The position numbers and the translations under genes are program-made. A stretch of 64,000 bases of DNA, taken from positions 2,356,001 through 2,420,000 of the forward strand of contig NZ_CP187532.1 of NCBI RefSeq assembly GCF_049852125.1, given 5' to 3'. The stretch comes from Senimuribacter sp049852125 (lineage in GTDB: Bacteria; Bacillota; Clostridia; Peptostreptococcales; Anaerovoracaceae). The notes under the pieces are model-generated. The model made no database searches. It was not told the origin of the DNA and worked only from the letters and a program-made list of their open reading frames with translations. Of this stretch, positions 1-7,816 are shown piece after piece (the first letter of the stretch is position 1; each line of letters opens with the position of its first letter).

Positions 1-952
1 AGAGAGCTTTTCTCAGCACATCGGAAGTCATTTCGCCATATGCAGGGAATGTGTCCTTACCATGGCAAACGAATCCGAGACGCTGTACAAATTCTTCGAT
101 ATATGGATCGTCTTCTTCAACGATATAAATAGTTTCCACTTTGCTGCAGAACTCTTTAATCATTTCTGCCGGCAGAGGGAATGTAAAACCTAATTTCAAA
201 TAAGAAGCGTCTTCTCCGAATACTTCCTTCGCATAATAGTAAGAAGGGCCGGACGCGATAACGCCAATCTTAGTTCCATTCATCTCAGCAAAGTTGAACT
301 TGGACTTCTCGGAGTACTCAGCCAGTTTTCTGGTTCTTTCTTCCATATTTACTCTGTTAACTCTTGCATTTGCAGGAACACAAACGAATCTTGCAAGATC
401 CTTTTCCCAAGGTCTGTTGGCAACTTCCACTCTTTCCCCAACCTCTACCAGGGACTTGGAGTGACATACACGAGTAACCATTCTCATCAGTACCAGTGCG
501 CCAAAGGTTTCAGAAACTTCATATGCTTCCTTCATCATATCGAGGCATTCCTGAGAATCTGCCGGTTCAAACATCGGCATCTTTGCCATCTTCGCAAAAT
601 TTCTGTTATCCTGCTCATTCTGGGATGAAAACATACCCGGCTCGTCAGCAGTTACCAAAACGGCGCCGCCATTTACTCTCATAGTTGCAAAGGTCATCAT
701 CGGGTCAGCAGCTACGTTGACACCTACGTGCTTCATAGAAGCCATGCTTCTTGCTCCAGCCATAGACGCGCCTGCAGCAGATTCCATAGCTACCTTTTCG
801 TTTGGTGCCCATTCTGCATAAACCTCTTTGTATTTTGCAACATTTTCCAGAATTTCCGTACTCGGTGTTCCCGGATATGCAGCTGCGTGCGTAACGCCTG
901 CTTCGTACGCGCCTCTTGCGATAGCTTCATCGCCTGTCAGTAATCTTTTCAT
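1..952 (-). CDS. iorA: Indolepyruvate:ferredoxin oxidoreductase alpha subunit, N-terminal part (3' end cut by window edge)
   Basis: Oxidises aryl-pyruvates from aromatic amino acid transamination to aryl-acetyl-CoA, reducing ferredoxin; a thiamine-diphosphate enzyme that works with IorB in the cytoplasm. I translated it directly from the ATG at 952, preceded by GGAGGA at a good distance. The N-terminus carries the characteristic AYPGTPSTEI stretch (about residues 21-30), then a pyrimidine-binding-domain-like region with EKVAMESAAGAS and GGAVLVTADEPG. About 317 codons are visible; the family is near 600 residues, so the C-terminal TPP-binding half and ferredoxin domain lie outside the window. 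It fits with the amino-acid fermentation genes elsewhere in the window. Confident of the family; substrate preference is inferred. Confidence 0.85.
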   Translation of the reverse strand, partial: MKRLLTGDEAIARGAYEAGVTHAAAYPGTPSTEILENVAKYKEVYAEWAPNEKVAMESAAGASMAGARSMASMKHVGVNVAADPMMTFATMRVNGGAVLVTADEPGMFSSQNEQDNRNFAKMAKMPMFEPADSQECLDMMKEAYEVSETFGALVLMRMVTRVCHSKSLVEVGERVEVANRPWEKDLARFVCVPANARVNRVNMEERTRKLAEYSEKSKFNFAEMNGTKIGVIASGPSYYYAKEVFGEDASYLKLGFTFPLPAEMIKEFCSKVETIYIVEEDDPYIEEFVQRLGFVCHGKDTFPAYGEMTSDVLRKAL

Positions 953-1068
953 AAGATTTCTTCCTCCTTTTTTATCTACCATCCTGCCGCAGGCCAGTCA
1001 TCATAAAGCCTGCAGCGGCACTGTCGATTCAAGCTGGCAGCCAGATCGGCTTTTGTCTTGATGGCTAT

Positions 1069-1096
1069 ATTTTAATCCAACCAAAAAATTTGTCAA
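1069..1096 (-). promoter_or_regulatory. SigmaA-type promoter of iorA
   Basis: On the minus strand TTGACA (1091-1096), a 16-base spacer and TAAAAT (1069-1074), about 120 bases before the iorA start. Inverted CCAA/TTGG half sites flank the -35 box, which could be an operator for the neighbouring GntR regulator; that is inference. The rest of 953-1404 is AT-rich with no gene seen. Confidence 0.6.
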
Positions 1097-1349
1097 TTCG
1101 TTTGGCTAAATTTTATTCAAAAAACATTAAATTATTCAAAAATATGTTTTTTTCAACAAAATAAACTAATTTTTTTTGTATTATTTTCTATTTGTATACT
1201 TTATCCAATACCAGATTTATTACCGTCAAAAAACCTTTATTTTCAATACTTATACAGGTATTTCATACTTTTTTACCAGGATATTCCGAAAAGTGTTTCG
1301 TGTTTTTAACATCTTTCAATATTTTCAGTCTTTTTATTTTTGTTCATAC

Positions 1350-1378
1350 TTGACAATCTTCTCGACCTATCATAAAAT
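1350..1378 (+). promoter_or_regulatory. SigmaA-type promoter of the GntR gene
   Basis: TTGACA at 1350-1355, a 17-base spacer and TAAAAT at 1373-1378, with the GAGAGGTG ribosome site and ATG at 1405 directly downstream. The leader is therefore very short. Confidence 0.7.
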
Positions 1379-1404
1379 GTTCATATTAGAAAGAGAGGTG
1401 TCCC

Positions 1405-2067
1405 ATGAAACAGGATCTCAGAAAGGCTCCCATCCGTGAGCAAATTTACGGTATTATTAAAGGCAATATTTTAAACCGCAAATATGATTTTGGCAGCCGC
1501 TTATCGATTACCGCTATTTCAAAGGAGCTCAACGTCAGTAACACACCAGTGAGGGAAGCCCTTTCCATGTTAGAACGCGACGGCCTCATAGAAATCTACC
1601 CTAATGCGGGTCCCTTCGTCATTTCCTTTTCCCGGAAACGTGTCGAAACCGTAGCTCAGGCTATTCTCAGTATGCTGCTGGGCGCATTGGAATTATGTCT
1701 GTATACAGAACGTATCGATAAACTTATCGCCATGCTCCAAGATGCTCTAAAAGGCCAAATCGCCCATGAAGACGCCGAAAGCGAACAAGAATATGCTCTA
1801 TACTCCATTGCTTTTGAAAGCGCTTTTATCCAATGCTGCGAAAACGCCTATTTAACCAAGCAATACCGCGAAATTGAAGATCTTTTCTATCTAACCGTCA
1901 TGTACGATCACTGGTACATCGATACCGTCCGCAAAAGAGCTGTTATGGAACACCAACAAATTCTCAGCGCAATCATGACCGGAGACTTTGATATGGCAAA
2001 AAGGCTTCTAAAGCTGCACTATGACCGTTTCGATGTGGATCGGCACGAAGCGGAAAATGCGCAATAA
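1405..2067 (+). CDS. GntR-family transcriptional regulator (FadR/FCD-like)
   Basis: Cytoplasmic DNA-binding repressor or activator. The first ~70 residues form the winged helix typical of GntR proteins (NTPVREALSMLERDGLIEI is the recognition-helix and wing region). The rest, to residue 220, is an all-helical effector domain of FCD type and usual length. The start is the ATG 4 bases after AGAGGTG. It is divergent from iorA and convergent with the YkvI-like permease, so either could be its target. The effector is unknown; GntR/FCD proteins usually bind small carboxylic acids, so a 2-oxo acid or amino-acid product would be a reasonable guess. Family assignment is firm, target inferred. Confidence 0.85.
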   Translation: MKQDLRKAPIREQIYGIIKGNILNRKYDFGSRLSITAISKELNVSNTPVREALSMLERDGLIEIYPNAGPFVISFSRKRVETVAQAILSMLLGALELCLYTERIDKLIAMLQDALKGQIAHEDAESEQEYALYSIAFESAFIQCCENAYLTKQYREIEDLFYLTVMYDHWYIDTVRKRAVMEHQQILSAIMTGDFDMAKRLLKLHYDRFDVDRHEAENAQ

Positions 2068-2118
2068 CTACATAGTATGTTTATATCAGAATGGTTGCAA
2101 GGTGTACATACCGACGCC

Positions 2119-3198
2119 TTACGCAGCCATTCTTTTCTTATGCTTCAGCTGATATCTGGCTACACATACCAACAAAAGCATGCCTAAATATCCGGTAAAA
2201 GGATAAATCGCCGCTACCAATTTATCAAAGGGCATCTGTCCTAATACAAAGGCATCCAGACTGACCAGCAAAGCGATGATAAGCGACGCCTTACTCCTGG
2301 GCCGTGCAAGTCCATTACAAATAGACCACAACACCGGAGCGGCAGTAGAAAAAATTCCACATATCATAACACAGACAAACAGTGTAGCTGCCACAGAAGA
2401 AATATCTTCAGCTAATTCCAAAGATGGAACTATACTATGCTCCTCCGCGTCCAACCCTGCCATCAGAGCCAGATTCATAAAGATTACAGTAACCATCAGT
2501 AAAACTCCCCCTGTTACACCTCCGGCAACCGCTTCCCTGGAAGACCTTGCATCTCTGCCTAACGCCATAAGGAAGGCAAGAGAACTAACCGTATTATACG
2601 CCGCGTAAAGAATCCCACTGAACCACCAATTTTGTGCCGGCCGTAATTCTTTCAGCGCCCCAACATCCACATTGCCAGTCATCAAATCTCCAAAATTCGC
2701 TGTAATAGTGCATATCGCGATAAAAATAGAAAAGCCAATAATCAGCGGCCCCATAAGACCCACTATGTCAATCAGTTTTTCCAATCCAAATGCAAAGGCC
2801 GCAAACACCAGCAGAGCCATAAGTATTCCGCCTACATAATATTGCACGCCGCAGTACGCTTGCAGCGAAGCGCCCGCGCCAGAAATCATAACTGCTAATA
2901 CCGCAAAAAGATAGAACAATACAAAATACTCATAGAAAGCGCCTAACCATTTGCCGCACAATAACCTGTACGGCTTCTGTGAAGCGGCTTCTCCGACTTC
3001 ATGTCCAATCTTCATAATACTGCCTCCCGCCCAGGCAAACAGAATCATGCTGATGACAGCAGCCCCAATGCTCATCGCTCCATATGATGTATAAAACTGC
3101 AAAATCTCCTGTCCCGTAGCAAACCCTGATCCAATCTCGAAAGCAATATACGCTCCAGCATATTTGATAACTCTGATCGGACTTACTCTTTCTTTCAC
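2119..3198 (-). CDS. YkvI-type membrane permease
   Basis: Polytopic inner-membrane protein of 359 residues with about ten hydrophobic segments, resembling the uncharacterised YkvI/COG3949 family, which is distantly related to LeuT-fold amino-acid transporters. The first helix contains a conserved-looking IGSGFATGQEI segment, a glycine-rich helix break typical of this fold. The start is GTG, supported by GGGGGTAG a few bases upstream. The substrate is unknown; an amino acid or organic acid is plausible from the fold and from the amino-acid catabolic neighbourhood. It converges with the GntR gene (stop 2067) and has no recognisable partner subunits, as expected for a single-component carrier. 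Confidence 0.75.
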   Translation of the reverse strand: MKERVSPIRVIKYAGAYIAFEIGSGFATGQEILQFYTSYGAMSIGAAVISMILFAWAGGSIMKIGHEVGEAASQKPYRLLCGKWLGAFYEYFVLFYLFAVLAVMISGAGASLQAYCGVQYYVGGILMALLVFAAFAFGLEKLIDIVGLMGPLIIGFSIFIAICTITANFGDLMTGNVDVGALKELRPAQNWWFSGILYAAYNTVSSLAFLMALGRDARSSREAVAGGVTGGVLLMVTVIFMNLALMAGLDAEEHSIVPSLELAEDISSVAATLFVCVMICGIFSTAAPVLWSICNGLARPRSKASLIIALLVSLDAFVLGQMPFDKLVAAIYPFTGYLGMLLLVCVARYQLKHKKRMAA

Positions 3199-3279
3199 AA
3201 TACTACCCCCTGTCCCATTCTAGCCTATGCATGGACGGACAAAAAAATAACCCAGTAAAATGTTTCAACACACGAAAAA

Positions 3280-3307
3280 CTGCCTGCATGTTTTTGCATG
3301 CAGGCAG
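3280..3307 (-). terminator. Rho-independent terminator of hyd operon 1
   Basis: Perfect 11-bp stem CTGCCTGCATG / CATGCAGGCAG with a 6-base loop; read on the minus strand it is followed by TTTTT. It lies about 30 bases after the hydA stop and ends the first hydrogenase transcript. Confidence 0.85.
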
Positions 3308-3336
3308 CCTCTCCCTTAGTAAATATTTATATTCTA

Positions 3337-5094
3337 TTATCTTGCATGATAGTGCGTATGGAGCAAATGATGCGCTTTCTCACTGCCCGGTTTATCCAAA
3401 TATGTCTTATACAGTTCTTTGATAACCGGATTCTTGTGAGACTTTCTTACAAAGCTTTCGTGATCGCTGGTGTACAGCGCTTTCGCGCGCTCCGCACCTA
3501 AATCCATCCAGTTGCGAACGGAAGAAGGCTGCTGTGGCTGACCGCCTCCGTTAACGCAGCCGCCAGGACAAGCCATGACTTCTATAAAGTCAAAATGCTC
3601 GCCTGCCTGAATTCTTTCCATCAGCTTTCTCGCATTGCCGAGACCGTGTGCCGCGGCAGCTTTCAGCTTCACATCCCCAATTTCCAGTTCCACTTCTTTG
3701 ATACCGGATTCCTGTCCGCGCACCTGCATATAGTCTATAGAATCCGAGCTTTCACCTGTTACGATATCCGCTACTGTACGCAGCGCCGCTTCCATAACGC
3801 CGCCGGTAGCGCCGAAGATAGTCGCAGCGCCGGTAGAAACGCCCAGCGGATTGTCGAAGTCGCTGTCAGGCAGCGCCGGGAAGTCGATACCGAACGCAGA
3901 AATCGCTCTTGCCAGTTCTCTTGTAGTCAGTACTAGATCTACGTCAGGATAACCGGTTGCCGCCAGTTCTTCTCTTTGCGCCTCAAACTTCTTAGCTGTA
4001 CAAGGCATAACAGAAACTACCGCGATATTGGCAGGATCGATGCCGGCCTTCTCAGCGTAATAAGACTTAATCATGGCGCCCAGCATCTCATGCGGAGATT
4101 TACAGGAAGAAAGATTATCCAGCATATCCGGGAAGAAATGTTCACAGAATTTGATCCAGCCTGGAGAACAGGACGTAATCAGAGGCAGCTTTCCACCGTT
4201 GTTCAAACGATCCAGAAGCTCCGTTCCTTCTTCCATAATCGTAAGGTCAGCGCCTGTATCCGTATCAAATACCTTGTCAAAGCCGATCATGCGCAGCGCC
4301 GTAACCATTTTTCCTGTAACATCTGTGCCGAACGGCATACCGAATTCTTCTCCCAATGCCGCTCTCACCGCAGGAGCCGTCTGCACTACTACATGCTTCG
4401 AAGAATCCTTCATCAGCTCCCAGAGATCATCAAGACTGGAATGCTCTTGTAGTGCGCCGGTCGGACAAACATTGATGCACTGTCCACAGTTGACACACTT
4501 TGATTCGTCGATCGGACGGTTGAAGGTCGTGCTGACCACCGTGCTGAAGCCTCTGTTGATGACGTCAATGGCTCCGACAGTCTGCACGTTGTGACAAACG
4601 CTGATACATCTTCTGCATAGGATGCAACGGTTTGGGTCACGCATAATAGAAATACCGTTGTCGATATCCATCACCTGATTTGCAGTTACCACTTCCTGAT
4701 TCTTGGCATAGTTGGCAAACTCCGTATCCATGGTGTTGGCCAAAGTCTTCAACTCGCATCCTGTGGAACCTCTGTTGCAGCTCTGACACATAGCCGGGTG
4801 ATTGGAAAGAATCAATTCCAGATTCTTCTTTCTGAAGTTGAGAATATCCGGCGTATGGGTTTTTACTACCATACCGTCAGCAACCTTCTGTACGCAAGAA
4901 GCCTGCCAGTTCTTCGCGCCTTCTACTTCTACAAGACACATACGGCAGCAGCCGATTTCACAGACGTCTTTCAAAAAACATAACGTCGGAATTTTAATGT
5001 TGACCTGTTTCGCCGCCTGCAATATGGTGTAGTCTTCCGGCACGTTAACATCCATGCCGTCTATGGTTAATTGTACTCTTTTTTTATTTTTCAT
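3337..5094 (-). CDS. hydA: [FeFe]-hydrogenase catalytic subunit, operon 1 (HydA/HndD type)
   Basis: H2-forming/consuming subunit of a soluble NADH- and ferredoxin-linked [FeFe]-hydrogenase. In order: plant-type [2Fe-2S] domain (Cys40, 46/50/51/54 region, 68), a His-Cys3 [4Fe-4S] site (H100, C104, C107, C114), two [4Fe-4S] clusters (CILCRRCISVC and CVNCGQCINVC, about 158-211) and the H-cluster domain. The L1 motif reads TSCSPGW (308-314) rather than the textbook TSCCPxW; L2 is MPCTAKK (364-370) and L3 has ACPGGC followed by VNGGGQP. The ~585-residue length matches HndD-like proteins. Two ATGs are adjacent (5097, 5094); the second has the better distance from GGAGGG. Last gene of a hydC-hydB-hydA operon. 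Serine at L1 recurs in my memory of clostridial sequences, so I treat it as a natural variant. Confidence 0.92.
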   Translation of the reverse strand: MKNKKRVQLTIDGMDVNVPEDYTILQAAKQVNIKIPTLCFLKDVCEIGCCRMCLVEVEGAKNWQASCVQKVADGMVVKTHTPDILNFRKKNLELILSNHPAMCQSCNRGSTGCELKTLANTMDTEFANYAKNQEVVTANQVMDIDNGISIMRDPNRCILCRRCISVCHNVQTVGAIDVINRGFSTVVSTTFNRPIDESKCVNCGQCINVCPTGALQEHSSLDDLWELMKDSSKHVVVQTAPAVRAALGEEFGMPFGTDVTGKMVTALRMIGFDKVFDTDTGADLTIMEEGTELLDRLNNGGKLPLITSCSPGWIKFCEHFFPDMLDNLSSCKSPHEMLGAMIKSYYAEKAGIDPANIAVVSVMPCTAKKFEAQREELAATGYPDVDLVLTTRELARAISAFGIDFPALPDSDFDNPLGVSTGAATIFGATGGVMEAALRTVADIVTGESSDSIDYMQVRGQESGIKEVELEIGDVKLKAAAAHGLGNARKLMERIQAGEHFDFIEVMACPGGCVNGGGQPQQPSSVRNWMDLGAERAKALYTSDHESFVRKSHKNPVIKELYKTYLDKPGSEKAHHLLHTHYHAR

Positions 5095-5110
5095 CATTTA
5101 GCCCTCCAGT

Positions 5111-6946
5111 TTATGCGTTCTTCATGATAGCCTTAAACGGACATTTTTCCATGCAGACGCCGCATTTGAGACATTTTTCGTTGTCGATGACGTAAGGTGT
5201 TGTCTTGCTGCCGGTAATACACTGTGCAGGACAGTTCCTCGCGCAAAGACCGCAATGCTTACAAAGCTCATCATGTACCACGAACCGCAGCATCGATACG
5301 CATACGCCAGCCGGACATTTTTTGTCTACCACATGGGCTTCATACTCGTCGCGGAAATATTTCAGGGTAGAAAGCACAGGATTCGGCGCTGTCTGACCCA
5401 GACCGCAAAGAGCGCCCTTCTTGATATTCTTTGCCAGATATTCCAGTTCGTCAAGGTCTTCCAGCGAGCCTTTTCCGTCGGTAATCTTCGTCAGAATTTC
5501 TAACATTCTCTTGGTACCGATACGGCACGGAGGACACTTTCCGCAGGATTCGTCTACGGTAAATTCCAGATAGAATTTCGCGATATCGACCATACAGGTA
5601 TCCTCGTCCATGACGATCATACCGCCGGAGCCCATCATGGACTGCAGCTCAATCAGGGAGTCGTAGTCAATCGGGCTGTCAAGGAATTCTGCCGGAATAC
5701 AGCCGCCGGAAGGACCACCGGTCTGTACCGCTTTAAATTTCTTTCCGTTTGGAATACCGCCGCCGATTTCGTAAATGATTTCGCGCAGGGTCGTTCCCAT
5801 CGGGACTTCTACAAGACCTGTATTGTTAATCTTTCCGCCAAGAGCGAAGACCTTAGTGCCGTGGGATTTTTCTGTACCGATGCCGGCGAACCAGTCCGCG
5901 CCTTTGTTGATAATCTGCGGAATATTGGCAAGTGTTTCTACATTATTGATAATGGTCGGTTTCGCAAACAAACCTTCTACTGCCGGGAACGGCGGTTTCA
6001 GTCTCGGTTCGCCGCGGTTTCCTTCGATAGAAGTCAAAAGCGCAGTTTCTTCACCACAGACAAAAGCGCCTGCGCCCAATCTAATATCAAGGTCAAATTT
6101 AAATTTCAGACCCAGTACGTTATCTCCCAGGAGACCATATTCTCTCGCCTGCTCGATGGCAAGGGCCAGTCTCTGTACCGCAATTGGATATTCCGCGCGA
6201 ACATATACATAGCCCTGGGACGCGCCGATGGCGTAGCCTGCGATCGCCATAGCTTCAATGACAGCATGGGGGTCGCCTTCCAGAACAGATCTGTCCATGA
6301 ACGCACCTGGATCGCCCTCGTCAGCGTTACATACTACATACTTTTCTTTTTCCTGCTGATCAGCCGCAAACTGCCATTTTACGCCGGTTGGGAAACCACC
6401 GCCGCCTCTGCCGCGAAGTCCCGCGTCCTTCATAGCCTTAATGACGTCTTCTGGCTCCATCTCTGTCAGAACCTTCGCCAACGCCTCGTATCCGCCGTAA
6501 GCGATGTATTCGTCAATGTTTTCAGGATCAATCCTACCGCAGTTTCTAAGAGCAATACGCATCTGCTTAGAGAAGAAATCAAGCTCATTTTCTGATTTCA
6601 GGCGTTCTACGATTCTGCCGTTTTTGATGTGCGCTTCCCAGATTTCATTGATGTCATCTGGCGTTACATTGGTGTACATTACATTTTCCGGATAAACCAT
6701 CAAAATTGGGCCTTCCGCGCAAAGACCGAAACATCCTGTCTGTACGATATGCACACGATCATGAAGTCCGTCTCTGTCCATCAACTCATTGAGTTTTTCA
6801 CGATTCTTAATTGCGCCTGACGAGGTACAGCCTGTACCGCAGCAGGTCATTATGTAAATTCTATTGTCATCGTTTCCGATTCTATTGCCAAAAGACTGCA
6901 GCGTTGTTTCTTTTATCTTCTGGATATCTTTGATTGTCTTAACCAT
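5111..6946 (-). CDS. hydB: Hydrogenase NADH-binding flavoprotein subunit, operon 1 (NuoF-like HydB)
   Basis: Binds NAD(H) and FMN and passes electrons among NADH, ferredoxin and the H-cluster subunit; in HydABC-type complexes this is the proposed site of electron bifurcation. Visible: an N-terminal thioredoxin-like [2Fe-2S] domain (CCGTGC near residue 35, second Cys pair near 75), the NuoF core with the GLRGRGGGGFPTG FMN/NADH loop, an SLBB region, the [4Fe-4S] motif SCGKCPPCRIGTKRM, and a C-terminal two-cluster ferredoxin domain (CKHCGLCARNC and CLKCGVCMEKC). At 611-612 residues it matches HydB/HndC. The gap to hydA is about 14 bases and to hydC about 12 bases, so they are co-transcribed. Either of two adjacent ATGs (6949, 6946) could be used. 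Confidence 0.92.
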   Translation of the reverse strand: MVKTIKDIQKIKETTLQSFGNRIGNDDNRIYIMTCCGTGCTSSGAIKNREKLNELMDRDGLHDRVHIVQTGCFGLCAEGPILMVYPENVMYTNVTPDDINEIWEAHIKNGRIVERLKSENELDFFSKQMRIALRNCGRIDPENIDEYIAYGGYEALAKVLTEMEPEDVIKAMKDAGLRGRGGGGFPTGVKWQFAADQQEKEKYVVCNADEGDPGAFMDRSVLEGDPHAVIEAMAIAGYAIGASQGYVYVRAEYPIAVQRLALAIEQAREYGLLGDNVLGLKFKFDLDIRLGAGAFVCGEETALLTSIEGNRGEPRLKPPFPAVEGLFAKPTIINNVETLANIPQIINKGADWFAGIGTEKSHGTKVFALGGKINNTGLVEVPMGTTLREIIYEIGGGIPNGKKFKAVQTGGPSGGCIPAEFLDSPIDYDSLIELQSMMGSGGMIVMDEDTCMVDIAKFYLEFTVDESCGKCPPCRIGTKRMLEILTKITDGKGSLEDLDELEYLAKNIKKGALCGLGQTAPNPVLSTLKYFRDEYEAHVVDKKCPAGVCVSMLRFVVHDELCKHCGLCARNCPAQCITGSKTTPYVIDNEKCLKCGVCMEKCPFKAIMKNA

Positions 6947-6960
6947 CATTTCCTCCCCCG

Positions 6961-7446
6961 CTATTCCATAAGCTCATACTGATTCATGATTTCGTCTACC
7001 TGTTCCGGGGTCAGCCTTCCGTAAACCTCGTCATTGATGGTGACGACAGGAGCCAGACCGCAAGCGCCAACACACCTGCAGGAATCCAAAGAAAACTTAC
7101 CGTCCGGTGTGCACTCTCCGACATCGATAGAAAGCCGTTCCAGGAATTTACCAAGAATATCTCCAGCGCCTTTTACGTAGCAAGCAGTTCCCATACAGAC
7201 ATTGATCTTGTACTTGCCCTTCTTTTTCAGGGAAAATTGGGAATAGAACGTTACAACGCCGTAAACCTTCGCCATGGAAACGCCCAACCCGTCGGCAATC
7301 CGTTCCTGCACCTCATAAGGCAGATAGCCAAAGACTTCCTGTGCCTCGTGGAGGATTGGAATCAGTGCGCCCCTCTCGTCTTTGTGCTTTTCGATAATCT
7401 CGTCAAGCTCCGCAAACTTTGCAGTCATTTCTTTGCAGTTACACAT
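6961..7446 (-). CDS. hydC: Hydrogenase NuoE-like [2Fe-2S] subunit, operon 1 (HydC)
   Basis: Small thioredoxin-fold iron-sulfur subunit that completes the HydABC trimer. It is 161 residues, usual for NuoE-like proteins. The four cluster ligands are visible as MGTACYVKGA (first Cys region, about residue 89) and SCRCVGACGLAPV (about 125-137). A helical N-terminal segment with ALIPILHEAQEVFGYLP is the family signature. The start is ATG, 6 bases after AAGGAG. It is first in the operon, behind a good promoter. A second, divergent copy of the whole operon lies immediately upstream; the two HydC proteins are clearly paralogous but far from identical. Confidence 0.9.
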   Translation of the reverse strand: MCNCKEMTAKFAELDEIIEKHKDERGALIPILHEAQEVFGYLPYEVQERIADGLGVSMAKVYGVVTFYSQFSLKKKGKYKINVCMGTACYVKGAGDILGKFLERLSIDVGECTPDGKFSLDSCRCVGACGLAPVVTINDEVYGRLTPEQVDEIMNQYELME

Positions 7447-7556
7447 GTTTCTCTCCTTCGAAAATTATAGATATAGATATAATGACATAATACGGCTATT
7501 TCAGGCCAAAACCCAAACTAAAGATGGTTAAAATTTTAACCAGTACCGTTGTTTTC

Positions 7557-7585
7557 ATTTTATAACAAATTTTCTGATTTGTCAA
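7557..7585 (-). promoter_or_regulatory. SigmaA-type promoter of hyd operon 1
   Basis: Minus strand TTGACA (7580-7585), a 17-base spacer and TAAAAT (7557-7562), about 110 bases before hydC. It lies in the 370-base gap between the two hydrogenase operons and shows that operon 1 has its own start. Confidence 0.75.
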
Positions 7586-7632
7586 CTTTTCGTTAGGTGA
7601 GAATGTAGAAGATTTTATTATACTAAAGTATG

Positions 7633-7653
7633 ATTTGTTAATAAATCACAAAT
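7633..7653. promoter_or_regulatory. Possible Rex-like operator
   Basis: A 21-base imperfect dyad, outer arms ATTTGT/ACAAAT and inner TTGTTAAT...TCACAA. It resembles mixed halves of Rex (NADH-sensing repressor) sites, TTGTTAA or TTGTGA, but the spacing is one base short of the usual 18-base site. It lies about 50 bases upstream of the operon 1 -35 box. The role is inferred from sequence and from the NADH-dependent genes it precedes. Confidence 0.3.
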
Positions 7654-7752
7654 TTTCATCGCACCGCATCAGCATTTATTGTTTACACAACGATATAAAA
7701 TCGCAGCGTGCGCCATAATACGATGCCATGCGGTGCGTTTCCTAAGGCACGC

Positions 7753-7797
7753 AAAAATGCCGAGACGGCTGAAATCGTTTCCAGCTATCCCGACATT
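7753..7797 (-). terminator. Rho-independent terminator of hyd operon 2
   Basis: Stem of about 15 pairs (7756-7771 with 7782-7797), loop GAAACGATTT, followed on the minus strand by TTTTT. It lies 20 bases after the hydA2 stop, so operon 2 ends before operon 1 starts. Confidence 0.75.
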
Positions 7798-7816
7798 TAT
7801 CATAGCGTTCTACTTT

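Noticed and set aside
496..1061. Plus-strand reading frames over the first kilobase
   Set aside because: They are shadows of iorA on the minus strand, which has the recognisable protein and a ribosome site.
3976..4594. Long plus-strand reading frames over hydA1
   Set aside because: They are antisense shadows of the hydrogenase gene without ribosome sites or family features.
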